From assembly GCA_019009955.1 (NCBI GenBank), contig CM032229.1:143181501-143245500 (forward strand): 64,000 nucleotides of DNA. Reading direction: 5' to 3'. The translations under genes and the position numbers were made by a program. Position 1 is the first letter of the stretch. Every line of letters begins with the position of its first letter. Shown piece by piece: positions 34,911 to 45,844 of the stretch. Below the pieces are notes generated by a model. It was not told the origin of the DNA and searched no databases. It saw only the letters and a program-made list of their open reading frames with translations. This stretch comes from Riptortus pedestris (lineage: Eukaryota; Arthropoda; Insecta; Hemiptera; Alydidae).

Positions 34911-35704
34911 GTCCGTCACGAAGGGGCTGCGTAAACTAAGCAGATTTCCCTCGTGAAGTTTAGTAACAGATAAATCTACATAATGGTAACACAATACCAC
35001 CGTGAATAAATACAAACGGAAATAAGAAATGTTTCATCCAATTTTAATAACCTACCGACAGGAAGCGTTAGGTTAGAAATGTAAACAAACGGGTCTGCCC
35101 CCCCCCCACACCGGAAAGAAAAAACTTACTGAAATATGTCTGAATATAACATATTAATTTTATTGAGAACTATTTACTATATCTAGTACTGTAATTAATG
35201 AGTGGTTAATAATGAGTCAGAATAATAGTAGTCCAAAAGTAGTCCTAAACCTTAAGACGGGGGGGGGGTCACCAGGACATTTTTGCGGTTATCTCGTATA
35301 ATAAAGGTCTCTTCAATACAATTTTAGGTATTTAAACTTCGAATAATGTGATTTATTATGTAGCAGAGTATTGTTTATGTAACATGAGTAGAAGTGGTGG
35401 TTTGCTGATAGCTGAAAAATGCAAATATCTCGGTTAATATTTAATATATTGAATAAATGTATATAACAATATTTATAGTACATTTAATTTGCAATAAGAT
35501 TGATTCAATACAATTGTTCGATCCTACCTATGGTAACGGAGATATTTCAAATTTTATAAAATCCTCCCCTCTAAATCCTGTAGAACATATATGACCCCCT
35601 GGCCCGATTTCAGCCGTTAACGAACTTGATTTTTTTGTTTAAACGACTAAATATCGAGTTTGGTAACGATTAAACAATAATTGCGACCGCTGGTGCGGTA
35701 ACTG

Positions 35705-35795
<91 letters not shown>

Positions 35796-35913
35796 AACGC
35801 ACCTCATTTTCGTCATCTCCTGAGTAGGATCGATGGACATTTTAATAAAAATTTAGAAAATCACGTCATGATTACGACCTCAATAGCTGATTTCCCTTAA
35901 GGGAAATCTGCTA
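34911..35913 (-). mobile_element. GTCCGTC-family element, about 1.0-kb form, both ends preserved
   Basis: Starts GTCCGTCACGAAGGGGCTGC and ends TTTCCCTTAAGGGAAA-TCTGCTA. This form carries the extended 5' block (GACAGGAAGCGTTAGG, ACAAACGGGTCTGCC, CTATTTACTATATCTAGTAC, a G run, TCTCGTATAATAAAGG) before the first module. The microsatellite reads (TA)n(GA)n at 35709-35790. Closely similar copies: 48339, 52345, 58310. Confidence 0.92.
35709..35790. repeat. (TA)n(GA)n microsatellite inside the element
   Basis: About 21 TA units followed by 20 AG units at the family's fixed microsatellite position. Confidence 0.97.
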
Positions 35914-36280
35914 AAAATAAGAGTAAACATGAGTGAAAACCAAAAGTGTACAATAAACTGGAATAATCTGATATGGTAGGTTTAAGTTAGACAAGGACAT
36001 ATTCACAGAATAAAAAAAATCGTTCCCCTTACCTCAAAAAAATGACATTAACTTATGAACTTCAGTAAAAAAGACCAGAAAGAAGAAAAATGTTATGAAC
36101 ACGGCCTTTGTTGAAGTAATATTCAACACTCAGGAAAAGATAAAATAGAACCACGGATCACAATCGGTTTTTCTAAAAATCTTTTCAAAGGAAACTATGA
36201 AAGCTATAACAACAATAGTGAGTACCCACTAAACATTAAAATGAAGGTATTCTTCGGGAAAATGGTCAAGAAAAAAAGTT

Positions 36281-36495
36281 AAGTCACTCAGGAGACTACC
36301 TAACTGTAAGCATTGGCATTAATCTCACGTTGCAAACCCACAGTGGCGAGTTCGATTCCCACCTGGTCAGTAGTAGGGATGTACCAATTGAATGAAATCC
36401 TTAGTCCCACCCTGGCGAGAAAAGAGTGGTACTATGTAGGTAGCCCGTCCCATTTTCTCATAGTTCCAAAAAGTGTACGTTAATAAATAATTTAA
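36281..36495 (+). mobile_element. tRNA-derived SINE
   Basis: A tRNA-like head ends with B box AGTTCGATTCCC (36349-36360). The shared body follows: CCTTAGTCCCACCCTGGCGAG, AAAAGAGTGGTA, CCCGTCCCATT and AAAGTGTACGTTAATAAAT. Diverged from the 38041 copy but collinear. Confidence 0.82.
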
Positions 36496-37124
36496 TTTAA
36501 AACAAATGATTATTAATGCAATGGCAAAAAATTAAAAATTACATGAGTAGCAGTGGAAGTTGAGTTGCTTAATACTCCAATTAGAGAAAAGGTGTATACG
36601 GCTAAATTGTAGAGTGTTAAATGGTTAACAACATTGATTATTTAAATTTTTCCAATACAAATCGAAATAACTGACAAAATTTGAATTTTTTTTCTTATTT
36701 AAGGAAGTATTGTAGCCCATGAAATTAGTGATTTTCAAATTCATGGGAATTATCCGTCATGACTTTCAATAAACCTACTAGTTTAGGCTTGGCGTCTGCA
36801 GTACATGACTCGAAGAACTCAAAACCGGCTATTCTTAAAACGAATAAAATGTCATTTTTTAAAATTGTTAAAAGGTCTATTTTAGCACTTCCTTGATCGA
36901 AACTGACTGGGAGAGAGGAGGGATTAGAAATGGGCAAAAATAAAAAAAATCCAAATTTCTCATAGATCTGTAAAATGTGTTATATATTTGTCACTCAGAT
37001 TCATTCGAAGGGAGAGATTTTGCATCTCTTCCAAATGAAATAATTTTAAATATAGTGCAACCCATGATTTTTTTAATTTAATAGCAGTCCAAGGAAGTCA
37101 TAAGGGATACATTTCAGATTATAA

Positions 37125-37202
<78 letters not shown>

Positions 37203-38040
37203 ATTTTTTTTAATTTTCATTTTTTACTTTATTAAGTTATGACTATTTGAAGAAAGTTATAGAAAATGAAGTTTTGAACGTTAACCTCTATATCTGATTT
37301 TCCGGTAGGGAAATCTCGCAAATTGTGGCTTTAGGGATGAATTTAACCCTGAGTGCTTGGTTTTAAGGAACACATTTTAATAAGTGGACTACCCCTAGGC
37401 TCCTCAGGAATTCATCATATGTAGAGACACTTAGAGGAGCACTTCGACGCGGATGTAGAAAATACATCTTTGAAATTGCCCATATTACATCCCATGTCAT
37501 ACTAAAACTTTGCAATATTAAAGGGCATAGTCGCGAAAGTAGGAAGAGAGGGAAATACAACTTTGTAGAGACGGAACGATGGGGGGGGAGGGGCATAAAC
37601 CCCTGATTAAATGCAACTTCTGCATTTAAAGGAGACGGTTTGTATTATGGAAGTAGAATATGAATTATAGTAAAGCCTGATTCTCGTTCATCTGCCATTT
37701 CTAACCGACCTCCCAGCAGTTTAATCATACTCGCAAAGGAAACGTATAAAACTTTCATAATGGTTACTTAATATTAATGGTTATACACTCCTTTCGTCTG
37801 CTAATAGCTCAAATTGAATATATAATAAGGAGGGGTGGGAGGGAGGGACTTGACAACTCAATAAAGTAGAGCTTCATGAATTTGGTATTATTGTCTTTTA
37901 ATGGTAAGGCTTTCGAATTACGTAAATGGGATCCATACCCCTAGAGGTATTGGCAAGGCGTTTCAAAGGTACAACGTCAGTCGAGAAAATCATAAATACT
38001 GTTTTTTACACGTCAACACTCGAGTTGAACAAACTGGGTA
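36496..38040. other. Non-coding span with (CA)n(TA)n and a decayed element end
   Basis: (CA)n(TA)n lies at 37124-37200. 37230-37315 ends TTTTGAACG...CCTCTATATCTGATTTTCC-GGTAGGGAAATCTCG, a degraded right end of the GTCCGTC family. The remaining frames, including a 77-codon minus frame at 37363-37596, are unrecognised. Confidence 0.5.
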
Positions 38041-38273
38041 GGCTCAGATTGGCCGTGGGGGTTAGGGCGTTGGTCTTAATCTCCGATGGTAGTAGACTTA
38101 GAGAGGTGGGTTCGATTCCCGTCCTGGGCAGTAGAAATTTATTTAGTGACGGACTCATTAAATACTAAACTCCTTTGGCTCACCCTGGCTAGAAAAGGGT
38201 GGTAACCTGTAGATAACCAGTCCCGATTAGCCAATGTAGTATAAAGTGGACGTAAATCAAACCAAACAAAAAA
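38041..38273 (+). mobile_element. tRNA-derived SINE, best-preserved copy
   Basis: The A-box-like TTGGCCGTGGGGGTTAGGGC and B box GGTTCGATTCCC (38109-38120) are spaced as in tRNA-derived Pol III promoters. The body is GACGGACTCATTAAATACTA, TTGGCTCACCCTGGCTAG, AAAAGGGTGGTAACCTGTAG, CCCGATTAGCCAATG and ATAAAGTGGACGTAAATC. The A-rich tail is AAACCAAACAAAAAA. It would be transcribed by Pol III and moved by a partner LINE. Confidence 0.88.
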
Positions 38274-38332
38274 TACATTACCCAGTACTCTAACATAATC
38301 CAACAAAAATCTACCATTGTCTATTTCAAAAA

Positions 38333-39016
38333 GTCTGCCAGGCAGGGGCTGTGTAAACTAAGCAGATTTCCCTCGCGAATTTTAATAATAGGTAAACCTA
38401 CATACTGCAAACACAACACCGTGAATATTAAGTGAATAAATACACCAGAAAATAAGAAATCTTTCCCCTCTCTTTCCGGCGTGATGCGTCTGAAATGCAA
38501 ACAAACAGGTCAGCCGACGGCACACCGGAAAGGAAAAAAAATCCGTCACGCGGGGGCTGAAACTAAGCAGATTTCCAAGAGAAGTTTTACAGTAGAGAAA
38601 TATGCCTAATAACAACAGTAGTATTAAGGAATCTCTAAACCTATTCATTAGGAACGAACAGTTACGGAAACGGCCGCCCTAGCTCTCGGCGGACAGTCCC
38701 GAACATAGCCGACTCCTGCCAGCCACAATACAAATGCAAATATCTCGGTTAATATTCAAGATACAGAATAAATGTATAGAACATTATTTATAGTAAATTT
38801 AATTTGCAATAAGATTGATTCTAAAAAATTTTCGATCCGACGCAAAATACAGGAGATATTTTGAATTTTCAAAAATCCCCCCTCTAAACCCCCCCCCCTC
38901 CCTCTGATCCAATTTCAGCCATTAACGAACCTGATCTTCCTTTTACTTAAAACGATTAACTTCCGAGGTTTGTAACGATCAAACAAAAATTGCGACCGCT
39001 AGAGCGTTAACATATA

Positions 39017-39075
<59 letters not shown>

Positions 39076-39768
39076 GAACGGACCTCATTTTCTTCATCTC
39101 CTGGGTAGGATCGATGGAAATTTGAAGAAATTGTTCAAAACTCGCGTCATGAGAACGACCTCAATAGCTGATTTCCCTTAATTAAAGGGAAATCTGCTAA
39201 TATAACTGAAACATATCGGAATATAACATATTAATTTTATTGAAAACTAGTTACTATATCTAGTACTGTAATTTGTAATGAATCAGAATAATTTTTATCT
39301 CAATAAATCAAATTTTAGTAACCCCAGAATTTAAGTTGAGGAGATGGGGGGGGGGGGGCACAAGAACATATTTGCATGTATCTTGTATAATAAAGGTCTA
39401 TGGAATACAATATGGTATTTAAACTTCGAATAATGTGGTTTATTATATAACAGAGTGTTGATTATGTAACACGAGAAGAATTGGGGGTTTACTGATGGCT
39501 GAAAACTGAAAAATGCAAATATCTCGGTTAATATTCCAGATAGAGAATAAATTTGTATAACAATATTTATATTACATTTAATTTGCAATAAGATTGGTTC
39601 TATACACGTTTTCGACCCGACGTATAGTAACAGAGATATTTCGATTTTTCGAAATTCCTCTCCTCTAAACTCCCCCTCCCCGGTTGTTCGATTTCAGCCG
39701 TTAACGAACTTGATATTTTATGAGTACGGCCTTAATAGTTGATTTCCACTAAGTGAAATCTGCTAAAA
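38333..39768 (-). mobile_element. GTCCGTC-family element hosting a nested copy
   Basis: The 5' part (38333-38541) runs from GTCTGCCAGGCAGGGGCTG to CACACCGGAAAGG and A's. The 3' part (39200-39768) resumes with TAACTGAAACATATCGGAAT, the 1.0-kb-form continuation, down to GTTGATTTCCACTAAGTGAAATCTGCTA. The two parts join at the site where the copies at 34911 and 52345 read straight through. The (TA)n segment of this host copy is deleted. Confidence 0.88.
38542..39199 (-). mobile_element. GTCCGTC-family short copy nested in another copy
   Basis: TCCGTCACGCGGGGGCTG to TTTCCCTTAATTAAAGGG-AAATCTGCTAA. It carries the short-form 5' block and a TA tract (39011-39070). Flanks: seven A's on the left and TATAACTGAAAC on the right. 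Comparison with unfilled copies shows no target duplication longer than about 3 bp. Confidence 0.9.
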
Positions 39769-39968
39769 GTCTAATACCTCAGTAGTCAGAGTGCGTCTAT
39801 AAGCAGGAATGCACTTGTCACGAGGAGTACTCAATAATCTTGTCTGTACGAAACCTGTGTGTTAGCAGAATAGTTTAGGACCTGCGATTTCTTCGTGCTT
39901 AAGTAAACACAAAAAGAAAGAAGAAAAGGGATCAGTAATAAGGCCTTGTCCTCTACTGTGTTTTATTA

Positions 39969-40011
39969 TGCAGAGTGCACTTTCGGAGTCAACGCTCCAT
40001 CGTCAGTGCAT
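39969..40011 (-). ncRNA. Type I hammerhead ribozyme, canonical core
   Basis: The minus strand reads ATGCA, CTGACGA, stem II TGGAG/CTCC, GAAA, palindromic stem III GTGCAC, TC at the cleavage site, then TGCAT, which pairs perfectly with ATGCA. Confidence 0.88.
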
Positions 40012-40120
40012 GCTGTTTAAAGCTGTGTAGTCTAGACCACGACCGTCAGGCGACTGTCTCGCAGCAGTCCTCGAGCAGTTGCCCGGCGGTCGTGGTCCAG
40101 ACTACACAGCTTTAAACAGT

Positions 40121-40164
40121 ATGCACTGACGATGGAGCGTTGACTCCGAAAGTGCACTCTGCAT
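40121..40164 (+). ncRNA. Type I hammerhead ribozyme, canonical core
   Basis: ATGCA at 40121, CTGACGA 40126-40132, stem II GGAG/CTCC, GAAA 40148-40151, stem III GTGCAC 40152-40157, TC, then TGCAT 40160-40164 closing stem I. It mirrors the copy at 39969-40011. Confidence 0.9.
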
Positions 40165-40485
40165 AATTAAAACAGTAGAGGACAAGGCCTTATTATTGAT
40201 ACTTATCAATTGGTTCCTCTACCATCCAGCATATTCCAGATAGATGAAAACGTTGATCTAACCGCGGGGGTTGAGCTAACTCTGGAGATTCCCTCTCTGC
40301 TTAATGTTCCGGTATAAAACGCTTGTGATCTCTTCTCACCACATTTTCTCTATTTATAAGTAAATACCCGATTATTAAAATAGGGGGAGGGGGGTGTGCT
40401 AATGAATGCAGATAACAAGGAAGTACTACTAACTCGGATAGTACCAGAGTTACGAAAAATGTATAGATAAACAATTATAGAATAT

Positions 40486-40543
40486 TGTTGGGAAAATTAA
40501 ATACATGAATAATCCATACATGAGAGAGAGAGAGAGAGAGAGT

Positions 40544-40604
<61 letters not shown>

Positions 40605-41179
40605 GCGTATTTGGAAAGTGTGACGTAAATCAAAGGAACCGACAGAATGTCCTAGTTCCTACCAGTACTTTCCAGCCAGGCGTCGAGGGGTCCAGAAAAT
40701 TCCCCTTTGATGTATGCCAACAACCTATATAAAGAGCGGCCAGCTGCAAGCGAGTCAGTTTTATTCTCACCCGTCTTGATGTTCACATCAGTGCTACAGT
40801 GCGACTTAGTGCAGTGCGGTAAAGTTTTTTTATAAGAAGAACAGTGTTGTGCCGTGACTGTAAGTAACAGTTTAATGTTTAAGACAGTGCAGTGCCGCGA
40901 AGTAAAGGACAGTGAAGTGCCGCGAAGTCAAGGACAGTGCAGTGCCGTCTTGTTGTGAATTTCAGTGGCCGTGAGTGAATTGTTGGTCTGTGAAATCTGA
41001 AGAACAGTGGCGCTATCAGTGTATACTGTAAGTAGTAATTAAGAATAATTACCAAGTGTATTGCGCATTGTGAAATAAATTGTGCAGTGATAATAACTGT
41101 GAAACTTGTACTAAACGAGTATTAACTCTTATTATCTACGTTTATTACTGCTTTTGGTAATAAAAAAAAAAACGTAACA
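40486..41179 (+). mobile_element. Solo LTR, same family as 13232-13855, with expanded (GA)n
   Basis: TGTTGGGAAAA to CGTAACA, 694 bp, with ATAT at 40482-40485 and 41180-41183. It carries the TATA motif TATATAAA (40726-40733), a CAGTGCAGTGCCG-rich leader with internal short repeats, and AATAAATT and AATAAAAA near the 3' end. The extra length over the other copy comes mainly from (GA)n at 40522-40603. The reconstructed empty site in the host element supports a true insertion. Confidence 0.92.
40726..40733 (+). promoter_or_regulatory. LTR TATA box
   Basis: TATATAAA in CCTATATAAAGAGCGGC, at the homologous place to the TATA box of the first LTR. Confidence 0.75.
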
Positions 41180-41767
41180 ATATCAATAGTTTAACAAGAT
41201 TGGTCTAAGCCACACTATTCAGAGTTCGTTTTCCATCAATAAAAAATATGATCTTCAGGGTCGACTGAAGCGATTAAATATCGAGTATGGTATAAATAAA
41301 ATAAACATTTTAGATTAATGGACGAGAATTCTTAAATGATGTCGTCAACTCATAAACGTATTTGTGTCTTACAAAGTAAAAGTAGAATGAATACCACTTT
41401 TGTTATTTAATCTTCCAAAGAAAAGATTCATAATACGAGAGCTTATTGTTAATATGACATGAGTAGGAGTGGGAGGTTCCATGATGACCGATAACTAAAA
41501 GAAGGGAATATCTCATTAATATTCAATACAGAGTAAACATCGACATAACAACATTTATTGGACTTTACATTTGCAATAAAATTAATTCCATACAATTTTT
41601 CGATCCGGCGCATAATAACGGGGATATTTTGAATTTTCGAAAATCGTCCTTTGAACCCACCCCCGGTACTGGTACGATTGTAGTGATAAACGACCTTGAC
41701 CTTTAATTATAGACTTATATATCGAGTTGGGAAACGATCAAACAAAACCGCTAGAAAAGGCAACACA

Positions 41768-41768
<1 letters not shown>

Positions 41769-41831
<63 letters not shown>
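41769..41831. repeat. (TA)n microsatellite at family-specific position
   Basis: About 31 TA units following AAACCGCTAGAAAAGGCAAC, the degraded GACCGCTAGAGCGTTAAC landmark. Confidence 0.95.
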
Positions 41832-41834
<3 letters not shown>

Positions 41835-43442
41835 ACTGTGAAAAAGTATATTTTTGTGGTATTCAATTTTCAAATCAAAAATGTTATCACTCATGAAAAA
41901 ATTTGTAGTAGTTCCCTGAACAACACCGTTTTCTTCCGAATTTCAATTTTTTTATAAATTCCATAATCAAAATTAAATTTACACGGTGATTCTTTATTTT
42001 TTTCAGGCCCATGAGCGGTAAACAAGGAATATATATAAATTTACAGATATGAAGGAAATAACTTATGAATGATGAAAACCAACGTTTTTCTTCAATGCCA
42101 AATTCAAAAATATCTACTTTAGGTAACAGAACTAGAAACAAAAAATTAAACAAAAACCAATCAGGTATTTATGAAATACTTTTATTATGGCCTACAGGAT
42201 ATTTCTTGAACAGTTATCAAGGTGAGTGGATAGAAAGATTTAGTCGGTGAAGAGGTGCTAGAAAGGTCAGGAAAAATATAGGTTTCATAAAACGTAAAAA
42301 CAAAAACTCGTATTTTAATTTACGTTGTGTTCCGTCATAATAGGAATTACTAGGTAATTTGAATCATCAATGACCACGAGCTTTGTGGACAAAAATAATC
42401 CCTTTTCTTGGATTTTAGATTTTTACAGATTTCACTTGATGAGTATGTTTTGAATGAGTAAACCTGCGAATTTATAAAAGAGAACAACTTGCACACTGAC
42501 ACTTCTCTATATAAATATAGATTCATGGAAAGCAGACGAAGAATATTACATAGAATAGATAGTCGCTGTGATAAATATAGCCATATATATAATTTCCATG
42601 GTTGTTTCAGCGCAAGGTTGTCACACGGACACAAAGCATTTGCTGATATACACCCCAGGTAGGGGGTAGAGAGCGCGATGCTATCGCTTCAACATGGAAA
42701 TCGGAGTACGGGGCTTTAAAATATTCTATATTTATCAGCGGACGACCCAATTCAAAACAGAATTCAAACTACAGAATTAATTTTCCACCTGAGGCTGGGA
42801 AACGATTCATCGGGAGATGGTTACGATAGATTAGAGATTTCCCGGACCTCGTCCACCCCTCCATCCCCACCCCTACAATTTACTCTGGCAACCCCCCTCC
42901 CCTTAGTCCCTCCCCACCGAAAAACGTAATTTCCTACATGAGCTATCACCAGAGTCAGAGCATTATAATTTCAAAGGCCCCCGGGGATCCTTGCCCCTTT
43001 TAATATTTAAATATTACTGCCTTGAAGAACATCAAGAAGTTATATTGTACTTAAGAAAGAATTGTTTGTCTTTACCCCTTCTCACGACTCTACCCTCTTC
43101 GTCTCGTTATTCTTTAATGCATCATTTTTTATAAGGTCTTGTTCAAACTTGCGGAAGATGTAATTGTGTTTTTCAAGTAAAACAACTAATAACTCAACAA
43201 ATTAAAGCTGAAGCAATTCCTTTGGAATATCTCGTTATTCAGATGATGGGGAATTTCGAATTACTTTTTATCTAAATTACTATGTATCAAGTATAATTTA
43301 TTGCTGAAAATAACACTTTTATATCTTATAAATAATCTTTTTAATTTTGATGTACAAATATACTTTTTCGAATGCTCTTTCACGAATACATACGCACCGC
43401 AATCACGCATTTACTCAAGCGTGATGGCCAATGGTGTGCCGA
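41832..43442. other. Non-coding span with a possible GIY-YIG remnant and a C-rich island
   Basis: A + frame at 42065-42250 contains GNRTRNKKLNKNQSGIYEI, which resembles the entry of a GIY-YIG endonuclease of Penelope-like or similar elements. The CxxC and YIGQTGR-like parts do not follow cleanly, so the call is weak. 42700-43000 is C-rich on the + strand. A 94-codon minus frame at 42350-42634 is unrecognised. Confidence 0.35.
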
Positions 43443-43987
43443 ATCTCACACGCAGGGGCTGCGTAAACTAAGGAGATTTCCCAACTGTTGAACTGATGTC
43501 ACACTAGTTAGCTTACCATACAGTCTCTATTTTTAAGTAAATATCCAATGAGTAGAAAAGAGGGTTTTACTGAGCACTGAAAAGAAGAAATTACCAATAA
43601 GTTACTAAATATTTGAATAAGGAAAAAATGCATTTAACAACAATTAAAGAGTTACAATAGCTTAATAAAAATCTCTCAACCAGACCCATAATAATGGAGA
43701 TATTTATAATTTTCAAATATCCCATCTCTCAGTACTTGTTCTATTTCTTGTCGGATTTCAGCCATCAACGATTATGATCATTGGTAATGACTGAAACGAT
43801 TAAATATCCAGTATTGTATAGATAAATTTACAATTTAGACTTCTAAAGTAAAATTTTAATTGGAGACGTCATCATACAACGTTTTGATGGACCTCATCGA
43901 TTAAAGATCGGCTGTAAACAATATTTTTTTTTTCATTTGAGCTTGGAATAGGATGTGTCATATATATATATATATATATATATATAT
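43443..43987 (-). mobile_element. GTCCGTC-family copy, second module, right end replaced by TA tract
   Basis: Begins TCTCACACGCAGGGGCTGC and carries CCAACTGTTGAACTGATGTC, AAATATCCAATGAGTAG, GAGATATTTATAATTTTC and ACGATTAAATATCCAGTATTG. It stops at a TA tract (43963-43987). A LINE remnant follows at once. Confidence 0.78.
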
Positions 43988-43997
43988 GACACAATTA

Positions 43998-44268
43998 TTA
44001 ACTGGACAAGGAACAACAGATTCTTATCTTAATCGTTTTGGCCTAAGAGATAAACCAACTGTTACTGCGACTTAACTACTGGACAGACTTACAGACACTT
44101 GCTCTACTAACGGACCGATGAGAAGACTTTAAAACCCAATTAAAATGCCGACATGATAATTGGCCTGTTGAGGAAAAACATTTATTTTATAAACACAATA
44201 AAAAATTAAAACAATTCGCTGAAGAAATGTATAACTACCTAAACTATTTAAAACTGAAATACAGTTAA
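43998..44268 (+). pseudogene. Non-LTR retrotransposon ORF2 C-terminal remnant
   Basis: LTGQGTTDSYLNRFGLRDKP at 43998 matches the conserved end of LINE ORF2 proteins (LTGHG-x-YL-RFGL). After a stop and a frame change comes CRHDNWPVEEKHLFY, then a short acidic-basic tail ending KLKYS and a stop at 44268. The upstream RT is absent: the copy is 5' truncated. The following 200 bases, up to a (TA)n(GT)n tract, may be its 3' UTR. It differs from the remnant at 962-1640. Confidence 0.75.
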
Positions 44269-44465
44269 ATTAATTAATTATTCATCATTGAATCCAAAAT
44301 TTGTTTTTTTTCTTTTTCTTTTTATTTTTATTGTACAAATAATTTATAGTTAAAAAAAAATGTTATGTATCAAGCACACGTTATGATGTTATCGCATACT
44401 TATTATTGTACGGGACGTGTGCCTAATAAACTCCCTTCCTGTAGGGTTCCTTCAGGAAGGAAATA

Positions 44466-44466
44466 A

Positions 44467-44529
<63 letters not shown>
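44466..44529. repeat. (TA)n(GT)n microsatellite
   Basis: About 11 TA units followed by about 20 GT units. Confidence 0.97.
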
Positions 44530-44531
<2 letters not shown>

Positions 44532-44660
44532 TTGAATAGATCACCTATTCGTTATTTCCAAGGTAAGATCTACAGGCATTTGTAAAATGGTTTCGAAATT
44601 TTCTTGGCCAACCTAATCTGTTGATTTCTAACAAGTAATCTTTCCGTTTATTTGGGTGTT

Positions 44661-44954
44661 TGCTTTAAGGAGAATCAGCTATTGTGGCTGAACTCATGCC
44701 TCAATTTTTTAAAATTTTCCAATGGTCATCGCTCTAACCAAGGAGATGAAAATGAGGGCCATATTTATATATTTGTTTGTTAACGCTCTAATTTTGTTTG
44801 ATCGTTACCAAACTAGATATTTAATAGAGAAACATTTTTTATCGTCATTTGTATTTGTCTACAGTGGTATTAAGTGTAATAGGATGTATATTAATCTATT
44901 GTAAAACTTCACATGGGAAATCTGCTTAGTTTAAGCAGCCCCTGCGTTACGGAC
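44661..44954 (+). mobile_element. GTCCGTC-family internally deleted copy
   Basis: Has the start (AAGGAGAATCAGCTATTG, then ACTCATGCC), the front part up to TTGTTTGATCGTTACCAAAC, then jumps to AAAACTTCACATGGGAAATC and GCAGCCCCTGCGTTACGGAC. The G-run module is deleted, leaving only about 294 bp. Confidence 0.8.
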
Positions 44955-45844
44955 TTTGATCATATTCCAATTACTAGTTCTCATAGCCAGAAGGAAACAT
45001 TGATATGCTTGATCTCAAGAATCAAGAGCGAAACATGTTTCACATGTCTCTAAAAGGTAAAATTCGTAATCGTCTACCTGGTCAGCGAGCCTTCAATATT
45101 TCAGATTGGATATGGATTGCTTAGACATGAAGTTCTACATTGTCAACGAGACTACACAAAACGTAATGTGTGCTGCAATCTGGAAGTAATATCTCACGAA
45201 AAAAGTCTTTCACTATCTCTCTATCTTAGTACATGCAAGTGCTTGACAATTGTCTGTGCTGATTACAGCATCTCTTTAAATGTACTTAATGAGGGATTTA
45301 GCTTTCTTGCTTTGTACTAGCAATAAATAAAAGCATCTATAAATTATTGGCAAAATGAACGGTCATGCCCTGACGCTCGGTTTAGTCGGATGTCACGTGC
45401 CGTCGGATTCCTTGCCTTATTTTGCAGGCATTACATATCACGACTTATTTATTCAAGGATCTACTCAATTGCCTCCAAGAGATGAGCTGGCCAACCGGGG
45501 CAATGGATAGAAGTCTATCCTCAGAGCTCTGTAACTAATCTGCATAGTTTACCAACTGTAACCAATCCTTTTGGGTTTTCAATGGTAGGAGAACTTAAAG
45601 CACGTACTTAAAGGAAACGTTCCTGATGTGTTAGTATAGAAGCCAAGAAATATGGAGCAAATATAATAAAGTCCGCATAGGAAAACAGTGATTTTATTCA
45701 GTGATCCTCGCCTCTAAATAAATCAAGAAATGCTTCTCTGTCCATGTTTTGAAAGGAATTCCAAATATATTTGTATTCTCCCTACTATTTATAAACCTCG
45801 AAACATGTAGGGCAATTGCGTAGTGGAGTCTACACTTCAAAAAA
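44955..45844. other. Unassigned non-coding span
   Basis: A 67-codon frame at 45117-45320 has no recognised features. No repeat is identified. Confidence 0.5.

Larger units (their letters stand above)
39942..40254. mobile_element. Inverted-repeat element with two intact-core hammerheads
   Basis: Arms at about 39942-40060 and 40078-40197 are near-perfect inverted copies sharing GGCCTTGTCCTCTACTG, ATTATGCAGAGTGCACTTTC, GGAGTCAACGCTCCATCGTC, TTTAAAGCTGTGTAGTCT and CCACGACCG. The right arm continues to about 40254 (CTCTACCATCCAGCATATTC), matching the left end of the element at 51731. Each arm has a complete hammerhead. I cannot see a target duplication. Confidence 0.85.
40330..41830 (-). mobile_element. 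GTCCGTC-family copy (module region) interrupted by a solo LTR
   Basis: 40330-40485 gives second-module sequence (AATAGGGGGAGGGGG, GGAAGTACTACTAACTCGG, ACAATTATAGA). 41184-41830 continues with CAATAGTTTAACAAGATTGG, AATATCGAGTATGGTATAAA, ATGACATGAGTAGGAGTGG, TTTTTCGATCCGGCG and a TA tract. Removing the LTR plus one ATAT restores sequence collinear with 59528-59560. Both element termini are missing. Confidence 0.85.

Noticed and set aside
34749..35015. 88-codon minus frames that start many GTCCGTC copies (also 38382-38648, 45870-46103, 52327-52542)
   Set aside because: Similar short peptides recur because the same non-coding 5' block of the element is translated. Length and frame are not conserved.
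38109..38120. tRNA gene
   Set aside because: A B box is present, but the full tRNA cloverleaf is not, and the sequence continues into a repeated SINE body.
40505..40732. 75-codon + frame rich in Arg-Glu
   Set aside because: Translation of (GA)n inside a solo LTR.
41727..41957. 76-codon + frame
   Set aside because: Mostly (TA)n translation within an element copy.
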